The notes under the pieces: generated by a model
The model's database searches: none
What the model saw: the letters and a program-made list of their open reading frames with translations, nothing else
Told to the model about the DNA's origin: nothing
Source: Leptodactylus fallax
Lineage: Eukaryota > Chordata > Amphibia > Anura > Leptodactylidae
NCBI GenBank assembly: GCA_947044405.1
Contig: CAMRHE010000076.1
Coordinates: 5,934,001 to 5,998,000, forward strand
Direction of reading: 5' to 3'
Length of the DNA: 64,000 bases
Made by a program: the position numbers and the translations under genes
Shown: positions 60,022 to 64,000 of the stretch, one piece after another
How the letters are laid out: every line of letters starts with the position of its first letter
How positions within the stretch are numbered: position 1 is the stretch's first letter

Positions 60022-61240
60022 TGCCCACACTATTATGCCCCATAGTGGCCCCTGCACACAGAATTATGCAGCATAGTGGCCCCTGCACACAGTATTATGC
60101 AGCATAGTGGCCCCTGCACACAGTAGTATGCCCCATAGTGGCCCCTGCACATAGTATTATGCAGCATAGTGGCCCCTGCACACAGTATTATGCCCCATAG
60201 TGGCCCCTGCACACAGTATTATGCAGCATAGTGGCCCCTGCACACAGTATTATGCAGAATAGTGGCCCCTGCACACAGTATTATGCAGCGTAGTGGCCCC
60301 CGCACACAGTATTATGCAGCATAGTGGCCCCTGCACACAGTATTATGCCCAATAGAGGCACCTGAACACAGTATTATGCAGCATAGTGGCCCCTGCACAC
60401 AGTATTATGTAGCATAGTGGCCCCTGCACACAGTATTATGCAGCATAATGGCTCCTGCACACAGTATTATGCAGCATAGTGGCTCCTGCACACAGTATTA
60501 TGCAGCATAGTGGCCCCTGCACACAGTATTATGCCCCATAGTGGCCCCTGCACACAGTATTATGCAGCATAGTGGCCCCTGCACACAGTATTATGCAGCA
60601 TAGTGGCCCCTGCACACAGTATTATGCAGCATAGTGGCCCCTGCACACAGTAGTATGCCCCATAGTGGCCCCTGCACACAGTATTATGCAGCATAGTGGC
60701 CCCTGCACACAGTATTATGCCCCATAGTGGCCCCTGCACACAGTATTATGCAGCATAGTGGCCCCTGCACACAGTATTATGCAGAATAGTGGCCCCTGCA
60801 CACAGTATTATGCAGCGTAGTGGCCCCCGCACACAGTATTATGCAGCATAGTGGCCCCTGCACACAGTATTATGCCCAATAGAGGCCCCTGCACACAGTA
60901 TTATGCAGCATAGTGGCCCCTGCACACAGTATTATGTAGCATAGTGGCCCCTGCACACAGTATTATGCAGCATAATGGCTCCTGCACACAGTATTATGCA
61001 GCATAGTGGCTCCTGCACACAGTATTATGCAGCATAGTGGCCCCTGCACACAGTATTATGCCCCATAGTGGCCCCTGCACACAGTATTATGCAGCATAGT
61101 GGCCCCTGCACACAGTATTATGCCCCATAGTGGCCCCTGCACACAGTATTATGCAGCATAGTGGCCCCTGCACACAGTAGTATGCCCCATAGTGGCCCCT
61201 GCACACAGTATTATGCCCCATAGTGGCCCCTGCACACAGT
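60022..61240 (+). repeat. 31-bp minisatellite with a 17-unit higher-order repeat
   Basis: About 39 units of CACACAGTATTATGCAGCAT followed by AGTGGCCCCTG, nearly all exactly 31 bp. Variant units mark a higher order. 'gcagaat' is at 60254 and 60781, 'gcagcgtag' at 60285 and 60812, 'tgtagcatag' at 60408 and 60935, and 'cagtagtatg' at 60121, 60648 and 61175. Every pair is 527 bp apart, exactly 17 units. The copies differ by only a few bases ('aggcacctgaaca' at 60356 against 'aggcccctgcaca'). Confidence 0.97.
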
Positions 61241-61560
61241 CTTTTCAGACCCCAGAGTATAATGATCGGAGACCCAGGGGAGGATAAAAACATAAAAAAC
61301 AATGCTACTTACCTCTCCCTGGCTCCTGTGCACTCCAGTGTGCTACTTCAGCCATCTTCAATGTTGGACTGGATCTCGCGTGAGTCGCGACGCATAATGA
61401 CATTGGCTGACGTCTGGGATGTCACGAAACAGGCCCCCAGCCTGCAGAGCGTAGGAGGGGTAAGTAACAGTGTTTTTTATGTTCCCTTACCTCCCCTGGG
61501 CCCCCGATCATTATACTTCGGGGTCTCAAAAGACCCCGGAGTATAACGATAGCAGTGTTT
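61240..61560. repeat. Nested-palindrome segment inside the hAT-like element
   Basis: 'cagaccccagagtataatga' with 'cggagacccaggggagg' on the left faces 'cctcccctgggcccccgatc' and 'attatacttcggggtctcaa' on the right, the latter continuing into its own hairpin 'agaccccggagtataac'. This links the free-standing palindromic copies at 4685, 9300, 18110, 37499 and 38200 with a hAT-like context. Confidence 0.75.
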
Positions 61561-62181
61561 GTGGGGATCCATAATGTTCCGGGCCCTGTGGCAGCCTCTA
61601 CCGCTGCTACCCTGGTGTTTACACCCCGGCCTAATGTGTATGTGTTTCCCAGTTACTTTTACATGTATTCTAGGGAAAGGGGAGTGATTTGAAGAACTTT
61701 TACTTTTTTAAATATTTTTTTATTTTTATTTTTATTATTTTTTATTGCAGTTATTAAATCCCCTAGAGGTCTTGAACACCAGGGAATCTGATCATTAATG
61801 CAATGTATTAAAATGCTAATGCACTGCACTGCATTGCAAAATATTGGCATTTGTATGACATGCTGGCGATACTCTGCAAAATGGTGGCGCCCATGCGGCA
61901 CAGAGAAAATGGCGCCTCGGTCAGTTTTGTCCAAGGCACTACAGGTCTTATTGTCCTTGATCAGTGCCCACATAATACAGCAGATACCCAAGCTCTGGCA
62001 TACTATTAAATGGCAAGGGATTAAATGGCAAGAAAAAGTTATTTTGGCATATCAGTAATGTCACATCTTTGCAACATCTAGGGCTGTTTCATACGCCAGG
62101 ATTAAACTGAAATGCACTGGAGAACAATGTATTAAATTTATTTTGAAATGTGCATTACTTAAAGGGTTTTTTCCAGCTTTA

Positions 62182-62398
62182 GGCTGAGACCCCACGTTGC
62201 AAAAAAGCAGCTTTTTTGATGCAGATTTTGCTGTGTTTTTTGAGCCAAAGCCAAGAATGGCTACAAAAGGAATGGGAAATATCTAGGAAACTCTTATACT
62301 TCTTCCTTCTACTTAATCCACTCCTGGCTTTGGCTCAAAAAACCACAGCAAAATTTGCAACAAAAAAAGCTGCGTTTCCACAACGTGGGGCCTCAGCC
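62182..62398. mobile_element. PIF/Harbinger-like MITE, 217 bp
   Basis: Termini GGCTGAGACCCCACGTTG and CAACGTGGGGCCTCAGCC, with TTA duplicated at 62179-62181 and 62399-62401. The arms 'gcagattttgctgtg' and 'cacagcaaaatttgc', and 'tttttgagccaaagcca' and 'tggctttggctcaaaaa', pair over most of the length. This is the best preserved copy of its subfamily in the window, close to the one at 31511. Confidence 0.92.
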
Positions 62399-62630
62399 TT
62401 ACAAAACGGATCTCCTATCTTTAGGATAGGAAAATCAATTTTATATTGACGGCAATTTTTATGTCAGGATCCCTTCAGATCAGCTGTATCCTTGTGAGGA
62501 AGCTAACTGCAGTGCTCACTCACCGTATACAGTGGCCAGACTAGGTATTGCAGATCAGCCACCATTCACTTATATCTATCTATAAAACCTATCTGTCTAT
62601 AAATGTATCTACCTAGATGTGAAAAGGTGG

Positions 62631-62738
62631 ACTTTTATTAGCCCAAAAGCAATGTTTCAGTTCACAAGAAACTTTAGACTTGATAGAGGTTCCTTGTGAA
62701 CTGAAATGTTTCATTTGGGCTGATAAAAAGTCTATCTT

Positions 62739-62773
<35 letters not shown>

Positions 62774-62825
62774 GTCTGTCTATCTATCTCATATCTAACT
62801 ATCTATCTTTATCTATCTATCTACA
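62631..62825. repeat. Hairpin next to CTAT microsatellite
   Basis: The arm at 62631-62670 ('gcccaaaagcaatgtttcag', 'ttcacaagaa') pairs with 62690-62731 ('ttccttgtgaactgaaatgt', 'catttgggctgataaaaagt') over about 40 bp with few mismatches. CTAT runs begin immediately after it (62733-62772, 62780-62825), and degenerate CTAT-like sequence precedes it. Confidence 0.8.
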
Positions 62826-63912
62826 GATTTAATCTATCCCGAAAAAAATATATATTTCCAGTTGCCACACTAGCAACTCTCTGAAGTAAATGTCATCACA
62901 AGAAATTCTTGTTAGGAACTTCATGAATAAAATTTCCATGGTCAAGTAGCCTTCCAGACTCCTGAGATCAGTCTGCCCAATGCCAGGTGTCTGCTGTAGT
63001 GGTGTAAAGTCATTGGATTTTGCATCGGTAGTGTAGTATTCGCTGTAGCGATGAATCATATGGCCAATGTAACATATGAATACAGATTAAGTAGATGCCA
63101 GGGGAATGCCTCCTGTCTATGTACAAAGTTTGCATCATAATTACCCCACGTCCATATAATATTCATTTGTTCAGCACACATCATGGCTCCATACATATTT
63201 TAGTATTTCCTTGTGATCACGTATGTGTATTAATCGAATGCTGGGTCTAAATATACAAACAGACGTTATTGTGACTTTGATTTAGTTTCCATAGATACAT
63301 CCGAGACATGTTGGCGTTTAAGATTTTAAATCCTGGCACTGGCACCATAGAATTATGCTTATAAAGGATTTATTAGCCATTTTCCATAATCAAACGTGAT
63401 AGCCAAGGAGAGCAGAGTTCTGACAGCGTCAGTGACAAGTACGCCGCTCGCTGCTGATTATATACAAATTATCTCCCAATGAAATATGTTTAGAAAAAAC
63501 AATATGGGCTGATTAGAGAAGGATCTTAGTCTGATTCCTCTGGAGCTGAAAATATTGTTTAGTTCTTTATTTCGGCTGCAGAAAATACAAATAAACATGC
63601 CGAGTGTAGTTATGAGTTGGGCTTGGATTCTTGGTAAGTGCTCAATACAAACGTCTGGTAAATGGCTGAGCCTTGATTAAAACGTTTTATCGGTATATTT
63701 TATACAATACTAAAATACTGGATTAAACACTAAGGCATCACTGCAGTCAATTTTTATTTTTCCAGGGCATCTATAATGAAAATTGAAGCAATTTTGTAAA
63801 TAGACATAATTTTAAATCTCCTACCATTTTGTGTATACTACTTCTATGGACTTCTATGTGTCTCCATGGTAACAGACTACAAATAAACCTAGTGTTGTCT
63901 GATCCAGTAGCC
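62826..63912. other. Unassigned, repeat-poor
   Basis: No repeat or gene is recognised. 63160-63720 has even composition and no simple repeats, so it is a weak candidate for conserved non-coding DNA. Confidence 0.35.
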
Positions 63913-63913
63913 A

Positions 63914-63947
63914 TACTATCTATCTATCTATCTATCTATCTATCTCC
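63914..63947. repeat. CTAT microsatellite
   Basis: About eight CTAT units between 'agccata' and 'cctagtactt'. Confidence 0.9.
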
Positions 63948-64000
63948 TAGTACTTCTTAACATACATATGGTAGAGTTTCAAATATAAACCAGACTCTGA

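Larger units (their letters stand above)
59918..61629. mobile_element. hAT-like non-autonomous element with an internal minisatellite
   Basis: The 1712-bp element begins CAGTGGCGTTACTAG and ends TGGTGTTTACACCCCGG, an imperfect inverted pair. The perfect octamer cctaatgt flanks it (59910-59917 and 61630-61637). The unoccupied counterpart in the uninterrupted R repeat, cctaatgt at 54979-54986, confirms both boundaries. Internally there is a C-rich stretch, then a 31-bp array (60022-61240), then the nested-palindrome segment (61240-61560) and 'gggccctgtggcagcctcta'. It encodes no transposase, so it depended on another hAT. Confidence 0.9.
59266..62050. repeat. Long interspersed repeat R, second copy, split by a hAT-like element
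   Basis: 'ttaacccctcccccc', 'cccataacttttttattttt', 'ccattcacagagccatatga' and 'agccatattctgtcaccctt' match the copy at 54375. At 'atagggatacctaatgt' a 1.7-kb element is inserted, after which 'cctaatgtgtatgtgtttcc' and 'cactgcactgcattgcaaaa' resume the family. The 107-110-codon frames nearby are incidental. Confidence 0.65.

Noticed and set aside
60022..61240. Regular 31-bp periodicity as a CRISPR array
   Set aside because: There are no unique spacers between repeats; the units are head-to-tail with point variants, and the context is a eukaryotic transposon.

Overview
The window reads as intergenic or intronic DNA from a large, repeat-rich vertebrate genome, most likely a frog. It is AT-rich overall and has no long open reading frame, no credible exon chain and no RNA gene. 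The organism call is an inference from the repeats: several Tc1-like transposon families, tRNA-derived SINE pieces, palindromic MITEs, CTAT/GATA microsatellites, and interspersed families I associate with anuran genomes (termini TAGAGATGAG, CAGTGGCGTTAC, TTAAAGGG). I found no host gene. The only protein-coding traces are decayed Tc1-like transposases.

Layout. 0-12 kb: a short hAT-like element with 'CTCCCAGCATGC' (1766-1892), a local duplication (2731-3180), a PIF/Harbinger-like MITE (7216-7499), a nested stack of repeats with a SINE and a TTAA-flanked MITE (8725-9650), and a triplicated repeat (9660-10910). 13-28 kb: three non-autonomous hAT-like elements with 8-bp target-site duplications (13141-13551, 15582-16108, 26972-27465), and a Tc1-like transposon lacking its 3' end, joined to a SINE piece and set between CTAT arrays (19278-21384). 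A 5' remnant of a second Tc1 family is at 24205-24650. 29-36 kb: a hairpin MITE, two related Tc1 MITEs (one split by a Harbinger-like MITE with a TAA duplication), and a third Tc1 family (34090-35011) that keeps its catalytic half but has lost its DNA-binding half. 37-52 kb: nested palindromes, Harbinger-like MITEs, and a hAT-like 5' end followed by a 31-bp minisatellite (43770-44770). 52-64 kb: GATA arrays with hairpin inserts, two copies of a long interspersed repeat, a 3' remnant of the second Tc1 family, a TTAA-flanked palindrome, and a 1.7-kb hAT-like element (59918-61629). That element carries a 1.2-kb array of 31-bp units with an exact 527-bp higher-order period.

These parts form no pathway. 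They are successive waves of cut-and-paste and non-autonomous elements, and the nesting gives relative ages. I saw no undescribed functional system. The most unusual pattern is that both 31-bp minisatellites lie just inside hAT-like termini of the same type. A few intervals without recognisable repeats may be conserved non-coding DNA, but this cannot be tested from one sequence.
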